From CAZFDT01 sp964518335 (GTDB lineage: Bacteria; Planctomycetota; Phycisphaerae; Phycisphaerales; Phycisphaeraceae): DNA of 31,602 bases. The notes below the pieces were generated by a model. That model did no database searches. It worked only from the letters and a program-made list of their open reading frames with translations, and was not told the origin of the DNA. The position numbers and the translations under genes were made by a program. Shown here piece by piece: positions 21,390-30,207 of the stretch. Each line of letters starts with the position of its first letter. The first letter of the stretch is position 1. The stretch lies in contig CAZFDT010000058.1 of NCBI GenBank assembly GCA_964518335.1, positions 1 to 31,602 of the forward strand. The letters are read 5' to 3'.

Positions 21390-24209
21390 CTACCCCACGA
21401 CAAGATTGATCAGTTTCCCCTTGACCAGGACGACCTTGCGAATGGTCTTGCCCTCCAGATGGGTGGCGACGGCGGCCTCGGCACGAGCGGCGGCCTCGAT
21501 GGCGGCGTCATCCGCGTCGGTGGGCACGCTTACCTTCCCGCGCAGCTTGCCGTTGACCTGCACGGGGTACTCGACGGTGTCTTCCACCAGCAGCTTCGGA
21601 TCGAACGTCGGCCATGGCGCGTAGGCCACCGACTCGTCGTAGCCCAGCTTCGCCCACAACTCCTCGGCCAAGTGCGGGGCCAGGGGAGACAACAGCAGCA
21701 CCAGGTTCGTGGCCACCTCGCGCGGCACCGCCTGAAGTGGCACCACGTCGTTATTCAACTCGATCAGCGCCGCGATGGCGACGTTGAAGCTCATCGCCTC
21801 CATCGCCTCGGTGACGCGCTTGATGGTCTTATGCGTCTTGCGACGCAGGCCGTCCGAGGCTTTCTCGTTGACGACCCGCAGGGCGCCAGTCTCCTCGTTG
21901 ACGAACACGCGCCAAAGACGATGGAGGAAGCGATGCACGCCGATGATGTCGCGCGTGTTCCACACTTTCGACTGGTCGAGCGGGCCCATGTACATCTCGT
22001 ACAGTCGCAGCGTGTCGCAGCCATACTCATCGCACACGTCGTCGGGTGCGATGGCGTTCTTGAGGCTTTTTCCCATCTTGCCGAACTCGCGGCGAACGGG
22101 CTTGCCTTCGTAGAGGTACTGTCCATCCTTCTCCACGACCTTGTCGGCGTCGACGTAAATGCCGCGATCGTCCGTGAAGGCGTGGGCCTGAATGTAGCCC
22201 TGGTTGAAGAGCTTGCCGAACGGCTCGGGCGTGCTGACGTGGCCCAGGTCGAAGAGCACCTTGTGCCAGAACCTTGCGTAGAGCAGGTGAAGCACGGCAT
22301 GCTCGACGCCGCCGACGTAAAGATCGACGCCGCCGGCGTGCGTGCCACCCGAACGCTTCTCGCTGACCATCCAGTGGCGTTCAGACTCCTCGCCGACAAA
22401 TCGCTGGTTGTTGCGCGGGTCGCAGAAGCGCAGGTAGTACCAGCACGAGCCCGCCCACTGAGGCATGGTGTTGAACTCACGGGTACAGGCGGCCCCATCC
22501 TTCTCGACGCGCTTCCACGAATCGGGCGCGCGCGACAGGGGCGGCTGCGGCGGCGCTTGCGGGTCGTCACTGGCGGCGGGGCGGAAGTCGTCCATCGGAG
22601 GCAACTCGACGGGCAGCTCGCTTTCGTCCACGGCGACGATCCGGCCGTCGGGGCCGTGAAGAATCGGAAACGGCTCGCCCCAATACCGCTGGCGACTGAA
22701 CAGCCAGTCGCGCAGCTTGAAGTTGATCTGTCGCCTGCCGATGCCACGCGATTCGAGCCAATCGAGGATCGTCTGCTTGGCGCGCTGCGTGGGCAGTGCG
22801 TCGAGTGACACGTCGTCGTTGGCGGAGTTCACGGCAACGCCGTTGCCCTCGAAGGCCGACTGCTGCACATCGTGGGACGACGGAGCCTGGACCACTTCGA
22901 CGATGGGCAGATCGAATGTCGTGGCGAAGTCGTGATCGCGCTGGTCGTGCGCGGGCACGGCCATGATCGCGCCGGTGCCATAACCCATCATGACGTAGTC
23001 GGCGATCCAGATCGGGATCTTGGCGTTGTTCACGGGGTTGATGGCATGCGCGCCGGTGAAGACGCCGGTCTTGACCCTGCTGTCGGCGGTCCGGTCGGCG
23101 TCGGGCTTGGCGGCGGCCTGGCGGCGATAGTCGTTCACGGCCGGGTACTGCTCGGGTGTCGTGATCGATTCGACCAGCGGGTGCTCGGGCGCCAGCACCA
23201 TGTAGGTCGCGCCGAAGAGCGTGTCGGGCCTCGTGGTGAAGACCCGGACGACTTCCTCGGCCGCCTCCGCCGTGCCGAACGCCAGGGGAAACTCGACCAT
23301 CGCGCCTTCGCTGCGGCCGATCCAGTTGCGCTGCAGCAGCTTGATCGACTCGGGCCAGTCCACCAGGTCCAGGTCGTCGCCCAGACGCTGGGCCATCGCG
23401 GTGATGCGGAGCATCCACTGTTTCAAGGGTCGCTTGAAGACCGGGTGGTTGCCGCGCTCGCTGCGACCATCGGCGGTCACTTCCTCGTTGGCCAGCACGG
23501 TGCCCAGCGCCGGACACCAGTTCACCGGAACCTCATCCATGTAGGCGAGGCGGTACTCGTCGAGCAGCGCGGTCTGTTCCGCTGCAGTGAGCTCGTGCCA
23601 CTTGCGGGCGCCCACCGGCGCTCCGCCGATGCTGTCGAGGCCCTCCGCGGGGGAGACGATCAAGTCGCCGTCCACGCCGACGTACATCGCTTCATTCTCG
23701 AGGAGCGTCACCAACTCGCCGATCGGGCGCGCCTTGCCCGTCGCCGGGTCCACGTAGCTGTGGTAGAGCTGCAGGAAGATCCACTGCGTCCACAGATAGT
23801 AGTCGGGGTCGGTTGTCGCCAGGCAGCGAGACCAGTCGTAGGACAGGCCCAGCCGCTTGAGCTGGCGAACCATGTTGGTGATGTTTTTTTCCGTGGTGAT
23901 GCGGGGGTGGACGCCGTGTTCGACGGCGAACTGCTCGGCGGGGAGGCCGAAGGCGTCGAATCCCATCGGGTGCAGGACGCTAAACCCGCGCATGCGTTTG
24001 TAACGGGCGACGATGTCGGTGGCGATGTAGCCCAGCGGATGGCCGACGTGCAGTCCGACGCCGCTGGGATAAGGAAACATATCCAGGACGTAGAACTTGG
24101 GCGCATCGGGATTGAATCCCGCCTCGCCCGGATTGGACACAACGAACGTGCGGTCTTCTTCCCAGCGCCGTTGCCAGCGCTCCTCGATGGTGCGAAAGTC
24201 GTAACGCAT
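21390..24209 (-). CDS. leuS: Leucine--tRNA ligase
   Basis: A 939-residue class I aminoacyl-tRNA synthetase that charges tRNA-Leu. The signatures are HVGH (54-57) and KMGKS (711-715). The CP1 editing domain includes FTTRPDTLFGATYMVLAPEH and AVPAHDQRDHDF, and the anticodon-binding C-terminal part ends VNGKLRGKVSVPTDADD and LVKGKLINLVVG. KMGKS in place of KMSKS is normal for many LeuS proteins. Length is slightly above the usual ~860-880 because of insertions, including an early one around residues 165-185 and a Pro-rich one before PDSWKRVE. Start MRYDFRTIEERW fits homology. The small GspF-like gene follows directly. Confidence 0.97.
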   Translation of the reverse strand: MRYDFRTIEERWQRRWEEDRTFVVSNPGEAGFNPDAPKFYVLDMFPYPSGVGLHVGHPLGYIATDIVARYKRMRGFSVLHPMGFDAFGLPAEQFAVEHGVHPRITTEKNITNMVRQLKRLGLSYDWSRCLATTDPDYYLWTQWIFLQLYHSYVDPATGKARPIGELVTLLENEAMYVGVDGDLIVSPAEGLDSIGGAPVGARKWHELTAAEQTALLDEYRLAYMDEVPVNWCPALGTVLANEEVTADGRSERGNHPVFKRPLKQWMLRITAMAQRLGDDLDLVDWPESIKLLQRNWIGRSEGAMVEFPLAFGTAEAAEEVVRVFTTRPDTLFGATYMVLAPEHPLVESITTPEQYPAVNDYRRQAAAKPDADRTADSRVKTGVFTGAHAINPVNNAKIPIWIADYVMMGYGTGAIMAVPAHDQRDHDFATTFDLPIVEVVQAPSSHDVQQSAFEGNGVAVNSANDDVSLDALPTQRAKQTILDWLESRGIGRRQINFKLRDWLFSRQRYWGEPFPILHGPDGRIVAVDESELPVELPPMDDFRPAASDDPQAPPQPPLSRAPDSWKRVEKDGAACTREFNTMPQWAGSCWYYLRFCDPRNNQRFVGEESERHWMVSEKRSGGTHAGGVDLYVGGVEHAVLHLLYARFWHKVLFDLGHVSTPEPFGKLFNQGYIQAHAFTDDRGIYVDADKVVEKDGQYLYEGKPVRREFGKMGKSLKNAIAPDDVCDEYGCDTLRLYEMYMGPLDQSKVWNTRDIIGVHRFLHRLWRVFVNEETGALRVVNEKASDGLRRKTHKTIKRVTEAMEAMSFNVAIAALIELNNDVVPLQAVPREVATNLVLLLSPLAPHLAEELWAKLGYDESVAYAPWPTFDPKLLVEDTVEYPVQVNGKLRGKVSVPTDADDAAIEAAARAEAAVATHLEGKTIRKVVLVKGKLINLVVG

Positions 24210-24251
24210 AGCGACAGACAGGATATCGCCAATGGGAATCCGGGTCTTGGC

Positions 24252-24812
24252 TCAGAACTGGATCATGAGCCCGCCGTACACCAGGGCCGCGTCGTAACCC
24301 TGGTTGGGGTGAATGGTTCCGCCATTGGAAATGTGGAGATATCGGCCACCGACGAGCAGGTCGGCGTTGTCAAACAGGTGAATCGTGGTACCGATGCCCA
24401 CTTGCGGCCGGAAGTTGAAGTGGCTGCCGCCGTCGGGAAACGAATAGGGTATGGCATACTGCGCTCCCGCGCCGCCTTCGAGGAAGATCGACCATCCCGG
24501 GCCGCGCAGGGCGTACCATTTGAGCAGCAGATCGACCCCGACGAGGCCCGCGTCATCCGTCTCACCGTCGATGAACCCGACGAACGGTTGCACGGCAATG
24601 GCCAGGTGATCCACGAGGAACCATTCCAGATCGCCGTGGAGCGTGTACATCTCGCCGTCGGGGTCGCCGAATGAGATGGCGGCGAAGGCACCCGTGTGAA
24701 AGTTGCCGGCTTTGCCGAATGGCAGAGTCTCGACGACGGACTCGTCCGCCGCATGCCCCGTTGCATGAAGGCAAGCCAACGCCGCAACCACCCTCAGCCA
24801 GCGAATCGTCAT
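24252..24812 (-). CDS. PagL-like acyloxyacyl hydrolase / lipid A deacylase family protein
   Basis: A 186-residue protein with a signal peptide (1-21, ending GHAAD) and alternating beta-strands ending in the C-terminal aromatic GGLMIQF, typical of a small outer-membrane beta-barrel. The family signature RYLHISNGG supplies the catalytic His160 and Ser162 of PagL-like lipid A 3-O-deacylases, which remove an acyl chain from lipid A at the outer membrane. The glutamate of the PagL triad, about 12 residues after the serine, appears to be Asp174 here. GGGAA precedes ATG 24812. It lies downstream of, and divergent from, the carboxyltransferase gene. Presence implies a lipid-A-bearing or similar outer membrane. 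Confidence 0.78.
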   Translation of the reverse strand: MTIRWLRVVAALACLHATGHAADESVVETLPFGKAGNFHTGAFAAISFGDPDGEMYTLHGDLEWFLVDHLAIAVQPFVGFIDGETDDAGLVGVDLLLKWYALRGPGWSIFLEGGAGAQYAIPYSFPDGGSHFNFRPQVGIGTTIHLFDNADLLVGGRYLHISNGGTIHPNQGYDAALVYGGLMIQF

Positions 24813-24953
24813 TGTTGGGTTCCCGTTCGTGAAGTCACAGTCGTGGGCACATCTTACGGATGTTCGTTCGGCAGGCAACCGCCGCCACTGCCAGTTATCG
24901 CTATCATCTGTGTTCGTCGCGTCCCCGTACTCTTCGCATCGAGACCTGCTTCC

Positions 24954-26534
24954 ATGGCTGTAACCTCGTCGTCCTCGATCTCTCCACCCGCCTCCGGCAA
25001 TCGCATCCACATGATCGATTGCTCGCTCCGCGACGGGCATCAGTCGCTGCTGGCCACCCGCATGAGCACCGCGCAGTGCCTGCGCGTCCTGCCTCTGCTG
25101 CGCGACAGCGGCTACACCGTGCTCGAGCTGTGGGGCGGGGCGACACTCGACTCGGCACTGCGCTTCACCCACGACGATCCCTTCGATCGCCTGCACCAGT
25201 TCCGCCGCGTGCTCGATGAGGCTGACCACGCCATCCAGATTCGCTCGCTGTGTCGCGGGCAGAACCTCTTCGGCTACAACCCTTATCCCGACAACGTCGT
25301 CGTCGAGTTCCTCAAGGAAGCCATTCGCGTCGGCTCCTCGCGCAAGTACGGCGGCAAGTGCTGCCCCCACCGCATGCGCATCTTCGATGCCCTCAATGAT
25401 CCGCGCAATCTGGGCACCGCCATCATGGCGACCAAGACGTTCGATGGTCTGGCGGAAGCCGCGATCAGTTACACCACCAGCCCCGTTCACGACACCGCCC
25501 ACTTCGTCAACTTCGCCCGCCGCGTCATCGACGATGGCGCCGACGCGCTGGCGATCAAGGACATGGCGGGCCTGCTCCATCCCGCCGACGCCTTCGAGCT
25601 GATCGACGCCATCAAGAAGGAGCTTCCGGGGGTTCCGCTGACGCTGCACTCGCACTGCACCAACGGACTGGCCACGGCGGCGTACGTCGCGGCGATGATC
25701 ACGGGGCACGTCGATCATCTGGACGTGTGTCATGGCCCGATGGCGGGTTCCACCGCCCAGCCCCCCGTCGAGTTGGTCTGCTTTTTCGCCGACGAACTGG
25801 GCGTGCAGGTCAACATCAGACGCGATCTGTTCGGCAAGATCGACGCGGAGCTGCGCGCCATCCGCCAGGAGCTCAAGAGCGTGGACAAGGACGCGGCCCG
25901 TATGGGTCATCCGTGGCCCGCCGCGCCCGACGAGAAGATGCGCCGCCGCATCCACGAGGCGATAGACCTGCTCCGGAAGCGCGACAAGGCCTCGTGCGAC
26001 AAGGCCATCGAGATCATCGAGGACGGCATCATGGTCGAGCAGGGCTACCCGCCGATCGACCGCAAGCAGCTCGAAGCCCAAGTCCCCGGCGGGATGATCT
26101 CGAACCTGCACAACCAGCTCAAGGAGCAGGGCAAGCTGGAGATGATGCCGCAGATTCTCGACGAGGTTCCGCGGGTGCGCAAGGCGGCGGGGTACGTGCC
26201 GCTGGTGACGCCCACCAGCCAGATCGTGGGCACGCAGGCGGCGTTCAATGTGATTCAGGGCCAGCCCTATGCCTTTGTGAGCGAGCCGTTCCGCGATCTG
26301 GTGATGGGCAAGTACGGCCGCCTGCCCGGTCCCGCCGATCCGCAGGTGCTCGAACAGGTCTCCCGGGGCGAGGCGGCGTTCACCGGCCGGCCCGCCGAAC
26401 TCGCCACCCGTCCCAACCTCGACAAGCTCGTGACCGACTGCGGCAGTCTGATCCGCTCGCAGCGCGACCTGCTGCTGCTGCTGCTGTTCGAACTGCCCGC
26501 CAAGCAGTTCCTGGAGAAGCGAGCCGCGACATAA
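24954..26534 (+). CDS. Biotin-dependent carboxyltransferase subunit (pyruvate/oxaloacetate type)
   Basis: A 526-residue protein of the PycB/OadA/transcarboxylase 5S family, which moves carboxyl groups between biotin and pyruvate or oxaloacetate. The HMGL-like TIM barrel begins HMIDCSLRDGHQSLLATRM, giving Asp22 as metal ligand. The metal-bound lysine is Lys202 (LAIKDMAGLL), and the histidine ligands are His232 and His234 (TLHSHCTNG). The conserved carboxylase domain follows with EQGYPPIDR, VPGGMISNLHNQLKEQGKL and TPTSQIVGTQAAFNVI. There is no C-terminal biotinyl domain (no AMKM motif), so a separate biotin carrier must exist. The start is taken at MAVTSSSS (24954), since homology begins soon after; the frame is open further upstream. 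No partner subunit lies nearby. Confidence 0.93.
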   Translation: MAVTSSSSISPPASGNRIHMIDCSLRDGHQSLLATRMSTAQCLRVLPLLRDSGYTVLELWGGATLDSALRFTHDDPFDRLHQFRRVLDEADHAIQIRSLCRGQNLFGYNPYPDNVVVEFLKEAIRVGSSRKYGGKCCPHRMRIFDALNDPRNLGTAIMATKTFDGLAEAAISYTTSPVHDTAHFVNFARRVIDDGADALAIKDMAGLLHPADAFELIDAIKKELPGVPLTLHSHCTNGLATAAYVAAMITGHVDHLDVCHGPMAGSTAQPPVELVCFFADELGVQVNIRRDLFGKIDAELRAIRQELKSVDKDAARMGHPWPAAPDEKMRRRIHEAIDLLRKRDKASCDKAIEIIEDGIMVEQGYPPIDRKQLEAQVPGGMISNLHNQLKEQGKLEMMPQILDEVPRVRKAAGYVPLVTPTSQIVGTQAAFNVIQGQPYAFVSEPFRDLVMGKYGRLPGPADPQVLEQVSRGEAAFTGRPAELATRPNLDKLVTDCGSLIRSQRDLLLLLLFELPAKQFLEKRAAT

Positions 26535-26861
26535 GTCAGGCTTTTGGCCAGCTTTGCCAGCGAGCATTTCCCCGGCAATACGCCTCGTGACCCACATGGT
26601 CGTCCAGGCGATCGTGCGCCGCGGCGAGGGTGGGATGGGACCCTGTGGCATTCCACGCCCTCCCGGTGTTCCGGGCAACTCGATTTCAATACCTGCAACT
26701 TGCCCTACGTGGTGAAAAGCACGCTGACCCGGCTCAAGGGCGTCGGTTGGGGCATTGCGGGGAGGGGAGGGCGGGCAATATCGGCAATTTGGGTTGACGG
26801 GCTTGAGTTTTTCTCGGACACTGGGGGCTTGGCCTGCCTTTGAGTCAGGGATGATCCAGCC
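26535..26861. other. Intergenic region upstream of the propeller lipoprotein
   Basis: 327 bases without a convincing gene on either strand. The second half has TTGACG at 26794-26799 as a possible -35 box, but the matching -10 candidate (GACACT, 17 bases on) is poor. No clear terminator hairpin with a T tract was seen after the carboxyltransferase gene. Confidence 0.45.
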
Positions 26862-28862
26862 ATGAATGAGCATAGCCATCGTTTCGGCGCGTCCAGCGTC
26901 ATTCTGTTGTGTCTTCTGTTGGTCGCCTTCGGGTGTTCCTCGCCGGTGTGGCTGGCCGTGGACACGCAGCCGGCGGGGTCGCGCGTGACGATCGAGGGTG
27001 ACGACCCGGGGGCGGTGCGCGACCGGGTGGCCCCGTTCAGTCACGAGCTGAAGCCGGCATCGGACAGCGCGTTGTACGTCATTGCCGTCGAGCCGCCTGA
27101 CGCCGAGGCGGATCGCTGGGAGCGCACGTCCGTGAAAATGTCCGCGGCCGAGCTTCGCGCCCTGCCTGCCGCCCGAGGCGCGGAGGTCAAGGATGCCCGC
27201 CAACTCACGGTCAAGCTCGACAAGAAGCCCCTGGCGATGCTGGTGACCACCAAGCCGGCCGCGGCGCAGGTGGCGGTGAAGAACACGCTGGGCCAGCCGC
27301 TGGCGATCGGGCCGGCGCCGCTGGCGGTGAGCTTCTTCCCGGTGCAGGAAGGTGAGCAGCTCACCATCGAGGTCAAGCCCGAGGCGGCGGTGAGCGATCG
27401 ATTCGACGGTCGCACGCTGAAGATGACCGTGGCGGACATCCGTAGGCTGCCGGCGATGTCGGGAGACATGGGTCGGCGTCGCCTGGATGTGGATCTGGGT
27501 GAGTTGAACGTGGCCCTGGTGGTGGAGTCGCGCCCTGCTCAGGCGACGCTGGCGGTCAAAGACTCATCGGGCGAGGTGCTGGCGGAGGGTCCGTCGCCAT
27601 TGTCGGTGAGTCTGGCGCCGCGTAACGGGGCTGAGGTGCTCACGTTCACCGCGGAGCCGACCGGGCCGGCGGCGGGGCGGTATGAGCCGGCGTCGAAGGA
27701 CCTGACGTTCGAATACGTACGGACGCTGTCTCGCGCCGATGAGCGCAGCCCGCGACGTATTGCAGTGGACCTCAAGGAAGCGCCTTACACGATCGTGCGC
27801 GAGCTGGTGACATACCACGGCGACGGGGGCGACCTGCGTGCGGCGGTGCTGCCGTCACGCGCGTTCCGCGACATCGCCGAAGCCGGCTCGACCGTGCCCA
27901 CGCGACTCATCGACTTCGGGATGGATCTGACGGTGGAGGGGTTGTCGCTCTCGCCTGACGGACAACGGATCGCCTTCGCGGCCGCGGACATGGGTGTCAA
28001 GGCGGATGTCGGCGACGCCGACCTGCCGATGCGCCGCTCGACGCTTCAGGCCGTGCGCACCGAGCCCGGCGGGGGCGTGCAGCACATCACCGCCGACAAC
28101 TTCCGCGATCGTACGCCGGCGTTCACCCGCGACGGCAAGTGGCTGCTCTTCGCCTCCGACCGGCGACGGCGCGACGGCATGGACCTGCTGCGCATCAGCG
28201 CCGAAGCCAACCGCGGCGGCATCGCCGACATCTACATCGATCAGCGCGGGGCCAACGTGTCGCACCCGTCGCACGCGCCCAACGGAACCATTGCCTTCAT
28301 GATGGATGCCCGCGAAGCTGCCGGCCCGGCGCGTCGATTCCAGGTCTGGACCGTCGGCGGGCCCAACCAGTTCCCCTCGCAGATCACCCACGGCAGTGAG
28401 CCGGCTATCTCACCCGACGGCAGCCTGATCACCTACATCGCCGCCGACGGCAATCTCTGGATCGTCGGCGCCGATGGCGTCGGGGCCACCCAGCTCACCT
28501 TTGATGCCGACCGCATCCGCGACGCGTATCTCCAATCGCTCTCAGCCACCGAACGTCAGCAGCACGAAGCCCTGGCGTCGCGCGACATCACCAACGCCCG
28601 GCCTTACGCCTGTCCCGGTTGGAGCGCCGACAGCCAGTTCATTCTCTACGCCTCAATGGAAGGCCGCGACTCCACCGGACGACCCAATCACGACATCTGG
28701 GTCACGCGCCCCGACGGCACGGGCAAGCAGCAGCTCACCACCAACGGCTCGGCCGACAAATACCCGCTGCTGTCGCGGGACAACCGCACGCTCTATTTCC
28801 TGTCCAACCGCGGGGGATACTGGGCTTTGTGGCGAATCCCCGTGCCACAGATCAGCGGTTGA
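26862..28862 (+). CDS. Lipoprotein with PEGA-like repeats and a TolB-type beta-propeller
   Basis: A 666-residue lipoprotein. The signal peptide ends in the lipobox LVAFGC (Cys25). Residues ~28-310 hold three related PEGA-like beta-domains beginning LAVDTQPAGSRVTIEG, LAMLVTTKPAAAQVAVKN and VALVVESRPAQATLAVKD, each followed by a short S/APSPLSVSL-type strand. Residues ~345-660 form a WD40/TolB-like propeller with blades such as LSLSPDGQRIAFAA, PAFTRDGKWLLFASDRR, PAISPDGSLITYIA, PGWSADSQFILYAS and PLLSRDNRTLYFLSNRGG. Such proteins act in the periplasm or at the outer membrane, usually in protein-protein contacts. The gene stands alone. A physical function cannot be assigned. Confidence 0.92.
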   Translation: MNEHSHRFGASSVILLCLLLVAFGCSSPVWLAVDTQPAGSRVTIEGDDPGAVRDRVAPFSHELKPASDSALYVIAVEPPDAEADRWERTSVKMSAAELRALPAARGAEVKDARQLTVKLDKKPLAMLVTTKPAAAQVAVKNTLGQPLAIGPAPLAVSFFPVQEGEQLTIEVKPEAAVSDRFDGRTLKMTVADIRRLPAMSGDMGRRRLDVDLGELNVALVVESRPAQATLAVKDSSGEVLAEGPSPLSVSLAPRNGAEVLTFTAEPTGPAAGRYEPASKDLTFEYVRTLSRADERSPRRIAVDLKEAPYTIVRELVTYHGDGGDLRAAVLPSRAFRDIAEAGSTVPTRLIDFGMDLTVEGLSLSPDGQRIAFAAADMGVKADVGDADLPMRRSTLQAVRTEPGGGVQHITADNFRDRTPAFTRDGKWLLFASDRRRRDGMDLLRISAEANRGGIADIYIDQRGANVSHPSHAPNGTIAFMMDAREAAGPARRFQVWTVGGPNQFPSQITHGSEPAISPDGSLITYIAADGNLWIVGADGVGATQLTFDADRIRDAYLQSLSATERQQHEALASRDITNARPYACPGWSADSQFILYASMEGRDSTGRPNHDIWVTRPDGTGKQQLTTNGSADKYPLLSRDNRTLYFLSNRGGYWALWRIPVPQISG

Positions 28863-28903
28863 CAGTTCGCAACACTTCCCGCGACTACCCCACTGGGCCC
28901 AAG

Positions 28904-30064
28904 TCAGCGCTGGAAGCTGGCGGCCATGTTCGCCTCTTCGGCGACCGCGGTTGTCTTCTTGTCGAACTTCGACTCGGCAATGAGCTTGTGCAGCAACTGA
29001 TCGAACGCATCGCGATCCGTCGGCACGGGCACGGGCTTGTTCGTCAGGCCGCTCATCAGCATGGCGTTGCCCAGCTCCAGGCCGCGAATTCCTTCCTCGC
29101 CGGGCGCGATGAGTGTTTCGCCGTGGAGAATGGCGTTGAGGAAGTTCTGCGTGATGACGTGGTGGCCCTCGTCGCTGCGAGCGGGCTCGATGAGGTAGCG
29201 GCTTCGCGGTGGCGTGGCGAACCGCTCGGGCGAGTTGGCGCAGAAATCGCGGGCCGACACTTCGTTCTTGTCGAACACGAGCTTGCCCTCATCGACGACC
29301 AGCTTGCCCAGATCGCCGCAGATTTCCAGGCGATTGGTGCCCGGGGCTTCGCCGGTTCCGGTGATGAATGCGCCGCTGGCGCCATTGGCGAAGCTCATGA
29401 TGGCATTGACGTCGTCCTCGACCTCGATGTTGTGGTGCTTGCCGATGCCGACGAACGCTTGCACGACCGAGGGCGAGCCTACGAACCAGGTGAACAGGTC
29501 GAGGTTGTGCGGGCACTGGTTGATGAGTACGCCGCCGCCTTCGCCCTTCCACGTGGCGCGCCAGCCGCCCGAGTCGTAGTAGCTCTGTGTGCGGAACCAG
29601 TTGCTGACGATCCAGTTCACGCGGATGATCTGACCCAGGTCCCCAGCGTCGATCATCGACTTGACCTTCTTCCACACGGGGCTGGTTCGCTGCTGAAACA
29701 TCGCCGAATACACGACCTTGGGATACTTCTTGTGCGCTTCGTTGACCTGGGCGGCGGCCTTGGCGGTCACGGCTACGGGCTTCTCCGTCAGCACGTGAAT
29801 CCCCCGCTCGAACGCCGCCATCGCGTACGTCGGGTGCTGGTAGTGCGGCGTGCAGATAATCACCGCATCCACCAGGCCGCTGTCGAGCAGCGCGACGCCG
29901 TCGCCAAAACCCTTCACCTCGTGCTTCTCGACCACCTTGGCCACGGCCTTGGCGTCCACGTCGGCGGCGGCGGTGAAGGTGAAACCTTTGAGTTTGGGAA
30001 ACGTGCCCAGGTGGTGCTGGGCGATGCCGCCCAGGCCGATCATGCCGAGTCGAACCGTATCCAT
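28904..30064 (-). CDS. Gfo/Idh/MocA-family oxidoreductase
   Basis: A 386-residue oxidoreductase with the nucleotide-binding start VRLGMIGLGGIAQHHLG, the intact catalytic motif in HVLTEKPVAVT, and the C-terminal domain block GGGVLINQCPHNLDLFTWF containing the family GGGVxxxxxxHxxD. The substrate is probably a sugar, cyclitol or similar polyol. It is the third member of the family in the window but is not part of the ROK locus. The start MDTVRLG at 30064 fits the fold; GGAG lies 11 bases upstream, which is a little far. It is divergent from the aminotransferase gene at 30208, with a 143-base shared upstream region. Confidence 0.94.
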   Translation of the reverse strand: MDTVRLGMIGLGGIAQHHLGTFPKLKGFTFTAAADVDAKAVAKVVEKHEVKGFGDGVALLDSGLVDAVIICTPHYQHPTYAMAAFERGIHVLTEKPVAVTAKAAAQVNEAHKKYPKVVYSAMFQQRTSPVWKKVKSMIDAGDLGQIIRVNWIVSNWFRTQSYYDSGGWRATWKGEGGGVLINQCPHNLDLFTWFVGSPSVVQAFVGIGKHHNIEVEDDVNAIMSFANGASGAFITGTGEAPGTNRLEICGDLGKLVVDEGKLVFDKNEVSARDFCANSPERFATPPRSRYLIEPARSDEGHHVITQNFLNAILHGETLIAPGEEGIRGLELGNAMLMSGLTNKPVPVPTDRDAFDQLLHKLIAESKFDKKTTAVAEEANMAASFQR

Positions 30065-30207
30065 CGCGTGAAAGCTCCGGGAGGTTGCGGGGAAGATCGC
30101 CAGAATAGCGGACCCGGCTGTCCGCGGCAAAACGCCGCGACGGCGTCGTGCTTTGATTCGTGCTGCCGCCAGCGATACGCTGTTCGACCCGCCATGGAGA
30201 CCGTCCA

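Noticed and set aside
20958..24674. Long plus-strand frames opposite leuS and its neighbours
   Set aside because: They are antisense to leuS, which has full domain support; their translations show no family motif.
26469..26486. Run of six CTG codons in the carboxyltransferase gene
   Set aside because: It encodes a leucine-rich helix in a conserved position; six units are too few to suggest a meaningful phase-variable repeat.
24813..27203. Upstream extension of the PagL-like frame
   Set aside because: The signal peptide begins at ATG 24812; the extension is antisense to the carboxyltransferase gene.
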